Part shown: one piece after another, positions 1-8,773 of the stretch
Layout of the letters: each line of letters starts with the position of its first letter
How positions within the stretch are numbered: position 1 is the stretch's first letter
Assembly (NCBI GenBank): GCA_038230335.1
Contig: JBBRNL010000001.1
Coordinates: 1-64,000, forward strand
Direction: 5' to 3'
Length of the DNA: 64,000 nt
DNA from: JBBRDU01 sp038230335
GTDB lineage: Bacteria; Verrucomicrobiota; Verrucomicrobiia; Chthoniobacterales; UBA10450
Program-made: the position numbers and the translations under genes
The notes under the pieces: generated by a model
The model's database searches: none
Told to the model about the DNA's origin: nothing
The model's input: the letters and a program-made list of their open reading frames with translations, nothing else

Positions 1-48
1 GACCTGCTGATTACAAATCAGCTGCTCTACCAACTGAGCTATGCCGGC
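1..48 (-). tRNA. tRNA-Thr (anticodon TGT), cut by window start
   Basis: Read on the minus strand, the sequence starts GCCGGCA, followed by a D arm (GCTC/GAGC with a TTGGTA loop) and an anticodon arm with a 7-base TTTGTAA loop, giving anticodon TGT. The T arm and acceptor 3' strand lie outside the window. The gene matches the complete tRNA-Thr at 30584-30656, with an identical 32-bp block (1-32 versus 30609-30640) and only two differences in 48 bases. It abuts the integrase end of a mobile element and so probably marks one attachment junction. Confidence 0.9.
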
Positions 49-92
49 ATTTACGAGGGAAAACAACCGTTCTGATGGTCGCCCTCCCCCGC

Positions 93-118
93 CATTGTAT
101 ACGCCATTTGTATACGGC
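93..118. promoter_or_regulatory. Candidate integrase arm/excision site, left end
   Basis: Two direct copies of a nine-base motif, GTATACGCC (97-105) and GTATACGGC (110-118), sit between the tRNA and the integrase. The 13-mer CATTGTATACGCC (93-105) recurs exactly and in the same orientation at 30458-30470, near the other end of the element. Each copy is followed by a second (G)ATACGGC. Paired short repeats at both ends of an element are typical of arm-type binding sites for integrase or excisionase. The function is inferred from position only. Confidence 0.5.
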
Positions 119-347
119 GTGCCAAATGACTTGTACATGAGGACGGAAATCGGATTCGGTCGCCCGCACTGTGCGCGATTCAATTTTGCAGGCAAGCTGA
201 TTCCGATGGTCTCGCTGGCACGCATGCCCATCCGTCCTTTCTGCTCGGCCAAATATCGGACGTGCGGAGCTCGCCCGATCACTTTTGCTCCGCCGGTAGA
301 ACAGCCTCGCCGAGAACTTCTGGGAACATCGTCTCACGCGGTGCGCC

Positions 348-1451
348 ATGTCCGACACACAAGAACCTTGGGAAACGACGACTGTTCAAAATCTGATGCG
401 ATACCGCCCTTCGGGGACTTATTTCGCGCGGTTTAGAGCCGGCGGTAAATTGATTCGTCAGAGTCTCGACACGGCCGTCTTCTCGGTGGCGAAACAGCGA
501 TTGCCGGACATGATGCGCGATTATCGATCGCGGAACGAGTCGGTGAAGGCATTCGCGCATGGAAAGATGACGGTCGGTGACGCAGCAGAGGTTTATCTTC
601 GTAAGGTCCGCGCCAGCGTATCACTCAAGCCGCGATCGAAGGATTATCGCGAGATGATAATCGATTTCATCTCGCGTTCATGGCCCGGGCTGATGGAAAC
701 GGATGTCCGCAAAGTGAGTGACCGCGATTGCGAGAATTGGCTTGCGCGCTACCAGCAACAATACGCGCCGACGGTCGTTAATAACAGCATCGGTACCCTG
801 AGAGGAGTCTTCGATGAAGCGATCAGCACCGGAGCCCGATTCAACAATCCCGCTGGGGAACTCTCGCGCGTTAAAGTGCGGCAAAAACAGCTGCAGCTCC
901 CTTCGCGGGAAGAGTTCCTGCGATTCGTTGAGGAAATCCGGACAGCCGGCGCCAGACAGTCGAAGGATTGCGCGAACCTTGTCCGGTTTCTCGCATATAG
1001 CGGTGTGCGAATCGGCGAGGCAAGATTTGTCACCTGGGCGGACGCCAATTTCGTTCGCAGCCAGTTGCATGTGCGAGGCGATCCCGACACGGCAACCAAA
1101 AACGGCGAAACGCGCTATGTCCCGATGATCCCAGAACTTGAACAGATGCTCAAGGAACTGCGGAGGGAGCGTTCGACTGAAACGGCAGACGTGACCGTGA
1201 TGCGAGTCTTCGAATGTCAGAACAGCATGACGCACGCGGCGGAGAAGATCGGAATGAAGCGAATTACCCATCACGACCTTCGTCATCTTTTCGCGACGAT
1301 CTGCATCGAGAGTGGCGTGGACATTCCCACCGTTTCACGCTGGCTCGGACACAAGGACGGCGGCGCGTTATGCATGAAAACCTACGGTCATTTGCGGCAG
1401 GACCACAGTTTCGCGCAGGCGCGCCGGGTCAGCTTTGGTGTCGCGGCGTGA
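348..1451 (+). CDS. Tyrosine recombinase (integrase)
   Basis: This 367-residue protein is a phage-type tyrosine site-specific recombinase, which cuts and joins DNA at attachment sites. The catalytic set is complete: Arg221 in SGVRIGEA, Lys251 in TKNGETRY, His309/Arg312 in the HDLRH box, His335 in WLGHK and nucleophile Tyr346 in KTYGHLR. The N-terminal part (about 1-190) resembles SAM-like core-binding and arm domains. It lies 300 bp from the 5' end of a tRNA-Thr gene, with a small excisionase-like gene convergent to it, so it very likely moves the 1-30656 element. ATG at 348 has only a weak upstream ribosome site. A short remnant of a related integrase lies beyond the right-hand tRNA. Confidence 0.93.
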   Translation: MSDTQEPWETTTVQNLMRYRPSGTYFARFRAGGKLIRQSLDTAVFSVAKQRLPDMMRDYRSRNESVKAFAHGKMTVGDAAEVYLRKVRASVSLKPRSKDYREMIIDFISRSWPGLMETDVRKVSDRDCENWLARYQQQYAPTVVNNSIGTLRGVFDEAISTGARFNNPAGELSRVKVRQKQLQLPSREEFLRFVEEIRTAGARQSKDCANLVRFLAYSGVRIGEARFVTWADANFVRSQLHVRGDPDTATKNGETRYVPMIPELEQMLKELRRERSTETADVTVMRVFECQNSMTHAAEKIGMKRITHHDLRHLFATICIESGVDIPTVSRWLGHKDGGALCMKTYGHLRQDHSFAQARRVSFGVAA

Positions 1452-1468
1452 ACAAAATCGCCGACGAT

Positions 1469-1693
1469 TTAGACCTTGAGCAGGCGCATCAGTTCCGATC
1501 GCGGGACGAGCAGTTTGCCTCGCAACGCACGACAAGCGCGAAGTTTTCCCCGCTGGATAAGGCGATAGACACTGAAATAATCAACACCAAGAAGATCGGC
1601 AGCTTCTTGGACCGAATAGGCAAGCCGCTCCTGTTCAGGAGCGGGCGCTTGGGACGATGGAGCGAGCGTTTGCATGCAATCAACGCCGACCAT
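1469..1693 (-). CDS. Excisionase-like helix-turn-helix protein
   Basis: This small protein of about 74 residues carries an HTH_17/AlpA-type excisionase fold over its C-terminal 50 residues: a YSVQEAADLLGV helix, FSVYRLIQRGKL as recognition helix, then a basic wing ending LVPRSELMRLL. Such proteins bind near element ends and steer integrase toward excision or act as repressors. The open frame extends upstream to 1840, but the extension has no domain character, so ATG at 1693 (or 1675) is preferred. It is convergent with the integrase, with 17 bp between their stops, which is common for an integrase/excisionase pair. Confidence 0.75.
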   Translation of the reverse strand: MVGVDCMQTLAPSSQAPAPEQERLAYSVQEAADLLGVDYFSVYRLIQRGKLRACRALRGKLLVPRSELMRLLKV

Positions 1694-1713
1694 ACGCGCC
1701 CGCTGTCGGCTCG

Positions 1714-1737
1714 CCGCTCCCTTAGCGGAGCGGTTTT
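1714..1737 (+). terminator. Possible intrinsic terminator
   Basis: A 7-bp perfect stem, CCGCTCC / GGAGCGG, with a 6-base loop is followed by TTTT on the plus strand. It lies just upstream of the excisionase-like gene, where it could stop transcription running rightward from the integrase. The T-run is short, so this is tentative; it could also be a protein-binding palindrome. Confidence 0.35.
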
Positions 1738-2055
1738 GCCTCCAGCGGAGACAGTCTAGTGATGTCGATACGTGCAGTAGAAACGTACCGGAAATCGACG
1801 AAAGACGCGGACAACGGCGTTGCGTCGCGGCCATTTCCAAGATCGCGGAAGATGCGATTTAAATAAAAACGGTGCCAACTGCGAAAGCCGCGCCGACCGG
1901 AATCGCTCTTGAGCCGGCCTCCCACAACATTCGGCGGAAATTAAACAGTCCGAGTTGTTGAACGACTCTCACTGAAAAGAAAATATTCTGCCCGATATCC
2001 TTGACGAATAATAGCCGTTTAACAGATAACCAGGCACCGAGCTGTTGCTTCCGAG

Positions 2056-2361
2056 ATGAACACGGAAAAATCTGGTCCCTCCTCTTTCATGCGCACGCCG
2101 ATCGACTTTCCGCTGCCGTCTGGACAGGATCCGGAGGCATTGACCGGTACAATCTTCGCGGAGAGCACGGGTGCGGCATCGGCTGGGGATTACGACAAAG
2201 AGAAGGATTGCATTGGCCTAGCAGTAATCAACGCTGCGTACTACGCCACATGGACGATACATGAGGGCAAGACCTGTTACAACAGCAGCTTTGGCGACGG
2301 GACGATCATTGATGCAGTCCGGAAGACTATCGGCGCTTACGGCAAGGCGCGATGGAAATGA
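2056..2361 (+). CDS. Hydrolase-like protein, N-terminal part (frameshifted gene)
   Basis: This 101-residue frame reads TGTIFAEST, later DKEKDCIGLAVINAAYYAT and SSFGDGTIIDAV, a pattern weakly reminiscent of cell-wall hydrolases (IYAES...AVINR). It ends with TGA at 2361, while the next frame (2352-2627) continues with similar character and overlaps it by 10 bases. A -1 shift at the TGGAAATG sequence near 2355 would join the two into one protein of about 190 residues. I read this as one broken gene, though two coupled genes or programmed frameshifting are possible. The family assignment is by eye and weak. Confidence 0.5.
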   Translation: MNTEKSGPSSFMRTPIDFPLPSGQDPEALTGTIFAESTGAASAGDYDKEKDCIGLAVINAAYYATWTIHEGKTCYNSSFGDGTIIDAVRKTIGAYGKARWK

Positions 2362-2627
2362 TAATGAATGGGGACCGCCTGAAACCAAGAGCGGAACTCG
2401 AAGCGGCACTAACGCCACCCGACGTGGACCACCTGAAACGCACTGTGGATTCAGTAAACCGAGTTTATCCGTCGAATCCACCAGTCACGTACGCTGAACT
2501 AGGCCGCGAGCCCCTCCAATTCAACCAAGCTACCGATTCACCGCCAAATCCTCAAAGGCAAGAGAAGATCGGCCGATACGTGTCCCATACGTTCTATGCC
2601 TTCAAGAGAGGCCGCGAATGCCAATAA
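2352..2627 (+). CDS. Hydrolase-like protein, C-terminal part (frameshifted gene)
   Basis: This 91-residue frame follows the 2056-2361 frame with a 10-base overlap. It reads like the rest of the same protein: an alpha-helical LDHLKRTVDSV-like stretch, a PVTYAELGREPLQFNQA segment and a SHTFYAFKRGRE ending that recalls the HxFY end of cell-wall hydrolases. ATG at 2352 could allow independent translation. The next gene starts close behind. Together the two parts suggest a peptidoglycan-active or toxin-like cargo enzyme of the element, now probably inactive. Confidence 0.45.
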   Translation: MEMIMNGDRLKPRAELEAALTPPDVDHLKRTVDSVNRVYPSNPPVTYAELGREPLQFNQATDSPPNPQRQEKIGRYVSHTFYAFKRGRECQ

Positions 2628-2664
2628 GAGCTCAAGAGTTCGCTCGCGAGTTTATCTGGATCGT

Positions 2665-3348
2665 ATGACAAAGAAACAACCGTCGCCGAGACCGAGCTCC
2701 AAGAAGCGCGCCAAGCGGGCGACATCACCTCCTAACTCTACAGCGAGCGGTGGGCCGGCGTTGTCAGCCAAGACTCGTCGGCAGCCGAAAGCCGGACCAA
2801 AGCTTGAGAGCATCGGCACGGCCGCGATCTCAGAAAAGTGGTTTGCGCCGATGGTCGGATTGCGGAGTCGCAGCCGATGGGTCGGACTCATAGGACTCGA
2901 GATCGAACCCGCGAAACCTCACGTGGCGCAGCGCCCCATCTGGCGTCTTTTGATTTGGGAACCCGTTCCCGGGAACAAGACCACAGGGGTTTCCCAAATC
3001 TTCGACCATTACTGGGATGCGATTCCGGATCACCGGCGCTACCCCGGCAAATGGATTCCAATCGCGGATAGCAGTGGCCCCCCAGAATTTGGAAAAGCTT
3101 ACCTAGATTCCCAGGTTCCGACCATATCTGGCTTTGACCAAGTGGTGCTGTTGAACTGGTCGGAGACTAAACCGATACAACATCAACCGGAATGGCGCGA
3201 ATGTTCGGTGGTCATCTCGAAGGGCGGCCTGGCCAGAGTAGAGGACGATCACCACGTGCTGGTGAGCGGCGCGACATTGCTGCCTTTGGGCATTCCAGAC
3301 GAACAGGGAAATGGAACGCAAACCGTGCCGTTGCGCTTGAAGATTTAG
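2665..3348 (+). CDS. Hypothetical protein
   Basis: I do not recognise this protein of about 227 residues. Its first 60 residues are basic and rich in Ser, Pro and Lys. The rest is ordered and rich in Trp and aromatic residues, with IWRLLIWEPVPGNK, FDHYWDAIPDHRRYPGKW and a beta-rich end. ATG at 2665 is chosen because the upstream in-frame start at 2596 lies inside the previous gene; the longer form would be 250 residues. Position behind the hydrolase-like gene is compatible with a partner or immunity role, but nothing in the sequence proves it. Confidence 0.5.
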   Translation: MTKKQPSPRPSSKKRAKRATSPPNSTASGGPALSAKTRRQPKAGPKLESIGTAAISEKWFAPMVGLRSRSRWVGLIGLEIEPAKPHVAQRPIWRLLIWEPVPGNKTTGVSQIFDHYWDAIPDHRRYPGKWIPIADSSGPPEFGKAYLDSQVPTISGFDQVVLLNWSETKPIQHQPEWRECSVVISKGGLARVEDDHHVLVSGATLLPLGIPDEQGNGTQTVPLRLKI

Positions 3349-3620
3349 GCGAACAGAAGCTCGAGAGATTCTATCGCATGATGCAACAGCTCTGAGCGGT
3401 TGCGGAAGGCACCGCCATCACCGGCGTATGCCGACGCGCTCAACCCCGGAGTGAACCTCTACCGCGCACTCGTTCGTCACGAGCTGCTTTTTCGGCAGCG
3501 ACAGCGCGAGCGGACCAAAGATTCGTGTCCGACGTGACTTGCTGGAGAAGCTCCCAATCCAACGCTCTCTCAGGATGATCGGCGTGCTGTTGCGCGAAAA
3601 ACGTATCTCCACGGTCGCAG
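3349..3620. other. Spacer between convergent genes
   Basis: About 270 bp between the plus-strand hypothetical gene and the minus-strand HEPN-type gene. A minus-strand frame (3440-3673) reads fairly protein-like but overlaps the 3' end of the HEPN gene and has no plausible start of its own. I see no clear RNA gene or repeat here. Confidence 0.4.
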
Positions 3621-4943
3621 CTAGATGTCGCGATATTTTTCGGGGCCGAATAGCGCCGCCACCACGCGGCCACGATACCCCATCACCTTTAGGAGCAGAA
3701 TGTTAATCGCGCCCGCAATGCTTGCCTGATTCGCGAAATCGTTGTCGCGACTTGAGCTCCATGTTCCGTGCATCAAGGGGTTCCTCTCCTCGTACCAGGC
3801 ATCGAAATGCGGCTGCATTTTGATGTAATCCAGACCGAACACTTCACAAAGTGCCTTGAACTTATCCTTCACTCGAAATGCATCCGCGTTAGAAACGAGG
3901 CCCGCGAGCCGGGTGCTTGCCGTATCTCCCGCCTTCCCCCGCGCTCTTAAGTCCGAAACGAGCCGGTTCCGCTCGGCTACGAACGCTCCGAAACTGGCGT
4001 CATTGCGATGAATTTTATCTTCGAGGTTCAACTCATCGAAAAGCAGATGCACGAAGCCTTCGAACAGCGAGCAGAAGGCAAGCGTTTGCACCTGAAAGTG
4101 AACAGGCTCGTCTCCTGCCTGCCGAAAAAGGAACAAGAACTCGCTGATCTTCCGAGACAAGGCGGACCGCTTGTTGAAGAAGCGAGTTACGAGCAAAATC
4201 GGCGGCGGACCTGATTGACCGAGACCTTCATCGAACGGCGCGTAAATCGTGCGCGGCAACCGCTGCGGCACTGAGACCAGATCGAGCACTTGCCGCTCTT
4301 CCCTCCATTGTTGACGCCGCTGAGGCCATGGATTGAACCCATAACAAAATCCGATAGCGTCGAGCACCGCTTGAAAAAGGACTGCGTCTTCGGCGGCGCT
4401 CTTCGATTTGTACATTCCTTTGGATCGGAAATGAACTTGCAGATCCTCGCCACGCTGGATGAGCGCGACCTCATAATTACTTCCTCGCATCAGAAGAGTA
4501 TCCGCCGCCCAGCTTTCGGCATTCTTCTTGAAGAACGGGTTTTTCCGCACGGTCGTAGTCGCGGCATTGCTGGCTGGCAGTTTGTAGTTCGCTACGACTG
4601 CCACGGAGCGCGCGAGCGTAGGCTTCAACTCTGGTTTACCTGCTTCTATGACAGACGGTGGATGTGAACGACCATGTTTTCTGCAGAGTTCATCAAGCAA
4701 ACGAAGGGTTTCTTTTCGCTTCTTTGCACTCATCCGGCGCGATCCAGGAATGCGCAGCGCTCTGAAGCCGAGTGTCACTACAGTCAGGTTGCCGGATGAA
4801 GAATGATTGTGCGGCGAGACGTGCGTCGCCGTTATGGGCAGCGCGTGTTCCACGATCGCCTTCAACTTCCAAAAGTCGGCTTCTCTCCATACCGCTTCGC
4901 CGTGGGGAGCCGCCTTGGAGGTCCTCGAAAGAGCAACATCCAT
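3621..4943 (-). CDS. HEPN-type putative defence RNase (main part; 5' end frameshifted)
   Basis: This 440-residue frame has an uncharacterised N-terminal region, a helical segment around residues 280-300 (LAFCSLFEGFVHLLFDEL) and a C-terminal helical domain with RNPLMH at 387-392. The last is the R-x4-H signature of HEPN ribonucleases; ApeA-like abortive-infection proteins have a similar large N-terminal region plus HEPN layout. Such enzymes cleave RNA when phage infection is sensed. The true start seems to be at 5094, one base after the stop of the restriction-modification gene, with a frameshift in a run of five C (plus strand 4955-4959) separating the two parts. ATG at 4943 could give the shortened form. 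The function is inferred from the motif and context. Confidence 0.6.
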   Translation of the reverse strand: MDVALSRTSKAAPHGEAVWREADFWKLKAIVEHALPITATHVSPHNHSSSGNLTVVTLGFRALRIPGSRRMSAKKRKETLRLLDELCRKHGRSHPPSVIEAGKPELKPTLARSVAVVANYKLPASNAATTTVRKNPFFKKNAESWAADTLLMRGSNYEVALIQRGEDLQVHFRSKGMYKSKSAAEDAVLFQAVLDAIGFCYGFNPWPQRRQQWREERQVLDLVSVPQRLPRTIYAPFDEGLGQSGPPPILLVTRFFNKRSALSRKISEFLFLFRQAGDEPVHFQVQTLAFCSLFEGFVHLLFDELNLEDKIHRNDASFGAFVAERNRLVSDLRARGKAGDTASTRLAGLVSNADAFRVKDKFKALCEVFGLDYIKMQPHFDAWYEERNPLMHGTWSSSRDNDFANQASIAGAINILLLKVMGYRGRVVAALFGPEKYRDI

Positions 4944-4949
4944 CTCGAA

Positions 4950-5094
4950 CTTCTCCCCCGACGATTCGGAGGGTGCCGCTACCGCGGAAGTGTAACTTTC
5001 CTGCTCTGACCACGACTCGGTCGACGCGAAGTCTTAAGTCCCGTTTTCTTATGAGTTCGGCGAATTCATCCGCAGTAATTCGGGCTTTGCCCAT
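4950..5094 (-). pseudogene. Frameshifted N-terminus of the HEPN-type gene
   Basis: From ATG at 5094 the frame reads MGKARITADEFAELIRKRDL, then a basic beta-rich stretch ending GTLRIVGGE. It is then lost into a low-quality frame. One base changed in the homopolymer at 4955-4959 restores continuity into the EKFEMDVALSRT frame of the 3621-4943 ORF. The start lies one base beyond the stop codon of the upstream methyltransferase gene (5096), which is typical of coupled operon genes and supports a single original CDS of about 490 residues. It may be a real mutation, phase variation or a sequencing error. Confidence 0.6.
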
Positions 5095-5095
5095 A

Positions 5096-8000
5096 TTACG
5101 ATGCGACGTAGTGACCGGCATCGATCCTACGAGCCTGACCGAGGCTCGCTAAAGTCGCGAGTAGATCGGCGACACGCTCGGTCGGTGCCCGCTTAAATTG
5201 TGCAGCGATCAGCTCTGGTTTAGCCGAAGTCCCGACCTGTGTTAAAACTGATCTAACCGCTTGAGCTTGTTCTGCCAGCGTCTTCGGCCACGGGCGTTTC
5301 GTTGTCCCAGCAACGACGACCGCCGATTGTTCGATGTCCGTTGTAAGAGTGCCTTGTGTGGCGGTGCCAGAGGCGTCTTGAAAGGACGAGCGAAGGTAGC
5401 GGATTTTCCCTGCACGCTCTTCCGAGGCGCGCCTGGCGTTGAGCGCCACAAGCCGGGTGAGAATTTCCTGGTCCAAACTTTGTTCCCATTCCGAAAGCGC
5501 TGCCGCGAAGCCCTCTGGGGTGCAATCAAGCTGGGCCATAGTCCCGGTCTTGAAGTCATACAGACCACCTCCTTTGGCTTCCTTCTGGTAATCCACAAGA
5601 TCGCTCCAACCGTAGGCATCCATTACGGCGCGATCGAGGTCGCCGTGGATCTGCTGAAGGACAGAGACCAAACCCTCCTCGTGAACGGCTTGTTCTTTCG
5701 GGCTGAGCGCTTCGTCGGCACCGAGTTTTTCGAGAACGTTGTAAGCGTCGGTCAGCGTCAGCTTTGGATGGAGCGCTTGCTGGCGTTTGCGGTGGACGTC
5801 GAGTGCCTCGGCCAGCTCGCGGATGCGCGCCTTTTGTGCTTCCGTGGCGTCAGGGAACGCGAATGTCTCGAAGCAGCGGGTCTTCGCGTAAACCGGGTCG
5901 TTTCCTACTCCGAGCCAACTCCCCGCGGCGAGCGCCCAAGTGAGATGAACGCGGCTCGATAGCACACCGAGGTGATAGGCATCATCAAGTGCGAAGCAGA
6001 CGAGCTTATGATCAGGGAGAACGTCTGTATCAAGGAAAACAAAGAATCGGTGTTTCGAAGTTTCGATCGTCGCGATGTAACGGGCAAGCCCTTTCAACGC
6101 TGCGCGCAAGGCGGGGCGTGGTCGCCCGAAAATCCACCAGTTCTCACGGAAGCCATCATCACGACTGACGTCCCGTTCGGGCTTCACGCGATCGAGAATC
6201 CATTGGTAAGCGGCGGGAAAGCGCGTTCGCGCTTCGACCTCCGTCAGGCCGAAGAAGTCGACGATCAACATGCCGCGGGAGTTCTGCGTGAGATCACGTC
6301 CATTTCGATATTTGCGGATGTGCTTTGCCAAGTCTGGCACCGAGCCTAAGCCGAGCTGCTTCGCCTCCTCCGGTGTTACGATGAAGCCGCCGCCCCGGAT
6401 CATCACTCCGTTGGATGTCAGACCGGAACCGAATGTCAGCGATTCAGCACTGGAGACATTCGCGCCGACGGAGAGGTCCGCGTGGATCATTCCTCTTTGC
6501 TGCAACAGCTCGACAGTGATGCCCTCTTCGTCGCCCGATACCTCTTTCACGACTCTTGCGAGAATGCCGTCGTGGACGCCCGCATCCGCGACAGTCACAG
6601 CAATCCGTACCGCCGCGCCGTCGGTTGAATCGACCCACGGATGATCAGGAATAGCGAAGCCCAGTGAGAGCGGATTCTTTGCTGCCAAATGCGGTTCCAG
6701 CACACGGCGATTGAAAGGCTGGCGAATGCTGTTCGTAGTGATGAGGCCGAACCTTCGCACGGCGCCGCCGCGAACAAGATGCGCCGCGGTATTCCACCAA
6801 TACATGACGAAATCTGCGGAGTCGGGAACGTCGGTATGCGTGGCCCGCAGTGCCTCAACGTAGCCATCGCCGAGGGCTTCACGCATCCGCTCGCCCTTCC
6901 CGAGAAACGGCGGGTTTCCCACGACGAACTCCGTCTCCGGCCACTCGGTTGTGCGCGGGTTTACGTAGCGCACGAGGGGAACGCGGGCGCGTTCATCAGG
7001 GACTTCTTCCCCCGTCACCGGATGGGGCTTCGTTGTGCGTCCATCCCAGCGGGTAACGGGTTGACCTTGCTGATCCAACACCGGCTCCGTGCGATCCCAA
7101 GCGAGCACGGCGTCACGGCACTCAATGTTCTGGAAGTTCTTGATGATTGGCTCTGGCGGCATCACGCGGCCACGGGTGCGGAAATGCCATTGGAGATAAC
7201 CGATCCACAGCACCAACTCAGCGATGGCGGCGGCACGAGGATTCACTTCGATGCCAAGCAGCTGATGCGGATCGACGGTGAAGCCTGCCATTTCAAGAGC
7301 CGCTTGTTCGTGCCCAAGCCGGTCGAGAGCGTTTAACACTTCGCCTTCAAGCCGCTTCAAGTGTTCGAGCGTGACATAAAGAAAGTTGCCGGAACCGCAT
7401 GCGGGATCGAGCACGCGCACTTCGCACAAGCGGCGGTGAAACTTTTGCACCTCAGCCGCAGCATCCTTTTGTTTGCCCTGCCGATCGAGAGTCACCGCTG
7501 CGGCTTTGACCGCATCCCACTCGGCGCGCAATGGCTCCACGATTGTGGGGATGACGAGCCGTTCGACGTAAGCCCGCGGCGTGTAATGCGCACCAAGCTT
7601 GTGGCGTTCGACGGGATCGAGTGCGCGCTCCAACAGTGTGCCGAAGATGGCAGGCTCGACATCACGCCAGTCGGCACGTGACGCTTCCAAGAGCAGCTCG
7701 AATTGATCATCCGTGACCGGGAGCGCGGTGGCGTCTTCAAACAGGCCACCATTGAAACGCAGCACCTTCTCGCGCAACACGGTCGAGAAACCGCCGCTTT
7801 TCATGCGGCTCCAAAGCTCCTCAATCATTGGTACGAAATCCACCGTGTGGCCCTGAAGAGACTTCAACAAATTGATGAAGCTATCTTTTGGCAACAGCTC
7901 CACGTCTTCGGCAAACATGGTGAAGAGCGCTCGCATCAAAAACGCGGCGACTGTTCCTGCACTGTGGCCACTCGCTTCGAGCAGCTGAGCTAGCCGCCCG

Positions 8001-8680
8001 AGCTTCAGCGCAATCTCGCGGGTTACGCGCGCGCTGCGACGCGCGGGATCAAGCGCGAGCGGATCAGTCCAAACGAGGCGCAGTTTCTCGCGCACTTTTT
8101 CGTCTCTGAGATTCTCCAACAGCAGGCGATGGCTGCGGGGATCAGGAAACGGTACATAGCTGCCCCCAGTGCGAGTGAACTCGGAATACAACTCAATCGA
8201 GTGCCCGACATCGATCACCACGAGGAAGGGCGGACGGCCTTCGTCGGCCGGCAAAGCGCGAGCGTATTGCTCCGCTTGGCCACGCGCCTTGAGCATCGCG
8301 TCGTCCCAAGCCGCGCTGCCCCGAACGGCTGTGCCTTTTTTCGCGCGTTGCAGCTTGGTTTGCGCAGCCTCGGAAAGCGCCACTTCTTTTTCCCGCTGCT
8401 CGACTCCCTGCTTCGCTTCCAAAATGAAGCACCCGCGCTTGTACAGATCGACGCGCCCCGTGCTCGTCGAACCGTCAGGATGATGGAATATGACTGAACG
8501 CTCGAATACGTAGGCGTTCTCTGCATCGTGCGGCCCAGATGGGTTCGGACGCGAAACCCCTAACAAATCGCACAGCTCCGAGAGGAATAGTTGGTAGTTC
8601 GCGCGTTCAGCCGCGCCGGACTTCTGCCAGCGTTCAATGAAAGCCTCAGTAGCGGGTACTGTCATTGGTGGTTTAACCAT
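5096..8680 (-). CDS. Single-chain restriction-modification enzyme (MmeI-like, type IIG/IIL)
   Basis: This protein of about 1194 residues seems to combine DNA cleavage and N6-adenine methylation. The N-terminus has GRVDLY...FILEAKQ, an exact D-x9-E-x-K nuclease motif (D78, E88, K90) spaced as in MmeI. A helical connector follows. The methyltransferase has motif I LDPACGSGNFL (about 424-434) and catalytic motif IV NPPF (589-592). The second half (about 600-1000) would hold the target-recognition region, and the last 80 residues look winged-helix-like. It is longer than MmeI (about 920 residues). No separate R, M or S gene lies nearby. It forms an operon with the HEPN-type gene. The start is uncertain among 8710, 8680 and 8665. 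A methyltransferase-only role cannot be excluded. Confidence 0.85.
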   Translation of the reverse strand: MVKPPMTVPATEAFIERWQKSGAAERANYQLFLSELCDLLGVSRPNPSGPHDAENAYVFERSVIFHHPDGSTSTGRVDLYKRGCFILEAKQGVEQREKEVALSEAAQTKLQRAKKGTAVRGSAAWDDAMLKARGQAEQYARALPADEGRPPFLVVIDVGHSIELYSEFTRTGGSYVPFPDPRSHRLLLENLRDEKVREKLRLVWTDPLALDPARRSARVTREIALKLGRLAQLLEASGHSAGTVAAFLMRALFTMFAEDVELLPKDSFINLLKSLQGHTVDFVPMIEELWSRMKSGGFSTVLREKVLRFNGGLFEDATALPVTDDQFELLLEASRADWRDVEPAIFGTLLERALDPVERHKLGAHYTPRAYVERLVIPTIVEPLRAEWDAVKAAAVTLDRQGKQKDAAAEVQKFHRRLCEVRVLDPACGSGNFLYVTLEHLKRLEGEVLNALDRLGHEQAALEMAGFTVDPHQLLGIEVNPRAAAIAELVLWIGYLQWHFRTRGRVMPPEPIIKNFQNIECRDAVLAWDRTEPVLDQQGQPVTRWDGRTTKPHPVTGEEVPDERARVPLVRYVNPRTTEWPETEFVVGNPPFLGKGERMREALGDGYVEALRATHTDVPDSADFVMYWWNTAAHLVRGGAVRRFGLITTNSIRQPFNRRVLEPHLAAKNPLSLGFAIPDHPWVDSTDGAAVRIAVTVADAGVHDGILARVVKEVSGDEEGITVELLQQRGMIHADLSVGANVSSAESLTFGSGLTSNGVMIRGGGFIVTPEEAKQLGLGSVPDLAKHIRKYRNGRDLTQNSRGMLIVDFFGLTEVEARTRFPAAYQWILDRVKPERDVSRDDGFRENWWIFGRPRPALRAALKGLARYIATIETSKHRFFVFLDTDVLPDHKLVCFALDDAYHLGVLSSRVHLTWALAAGSWLGVGNDPVYAKTRCFETFAFPDATEAQKARIRELAEALDVHRKRQQALHPKLTLTDAYNVLEKLGADEALSPKEQAVHEEGLVSVLQQIHGDLDRAVMDAYGWSDLVDYQKEAKGGGLYDFKTGTMAQLDCTPEGFAAALSEWEQSLDQEILTRLVALNARRASEERAGKIRYLRSSFQDASGTATQGTLTTDIEQSAVVVAGTTKRPWPKTLAEQAQAVRSVLTQVGTSAKPELIAAQFKRAPTERVADLLATLASLGQARRIDAGHYVAS

Positions 8681-8773
8681 AGCGGAACGCGACATTCTTG
8701 CTCGGGTCAATCATCTCTGCACAAGGGACCGCCAATCGCAATCTGTCGGCCCGCGACGTGCTTCCCAAAACGT

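Noticed and set aside
41..436. 131-codon frame between the tRNA and the integrase
   Set aside because: It runs over the tRNA end, the repeat sites and the integrase start, and has no domain character; it is a shadow frame.
3440..3673. Minus-strand 77-codon frame behind the HEPN-type gene
   Set aside because: It looks partly protein-like but its first third is a shadow of the HEPN gene's end, and it has no start of its own.
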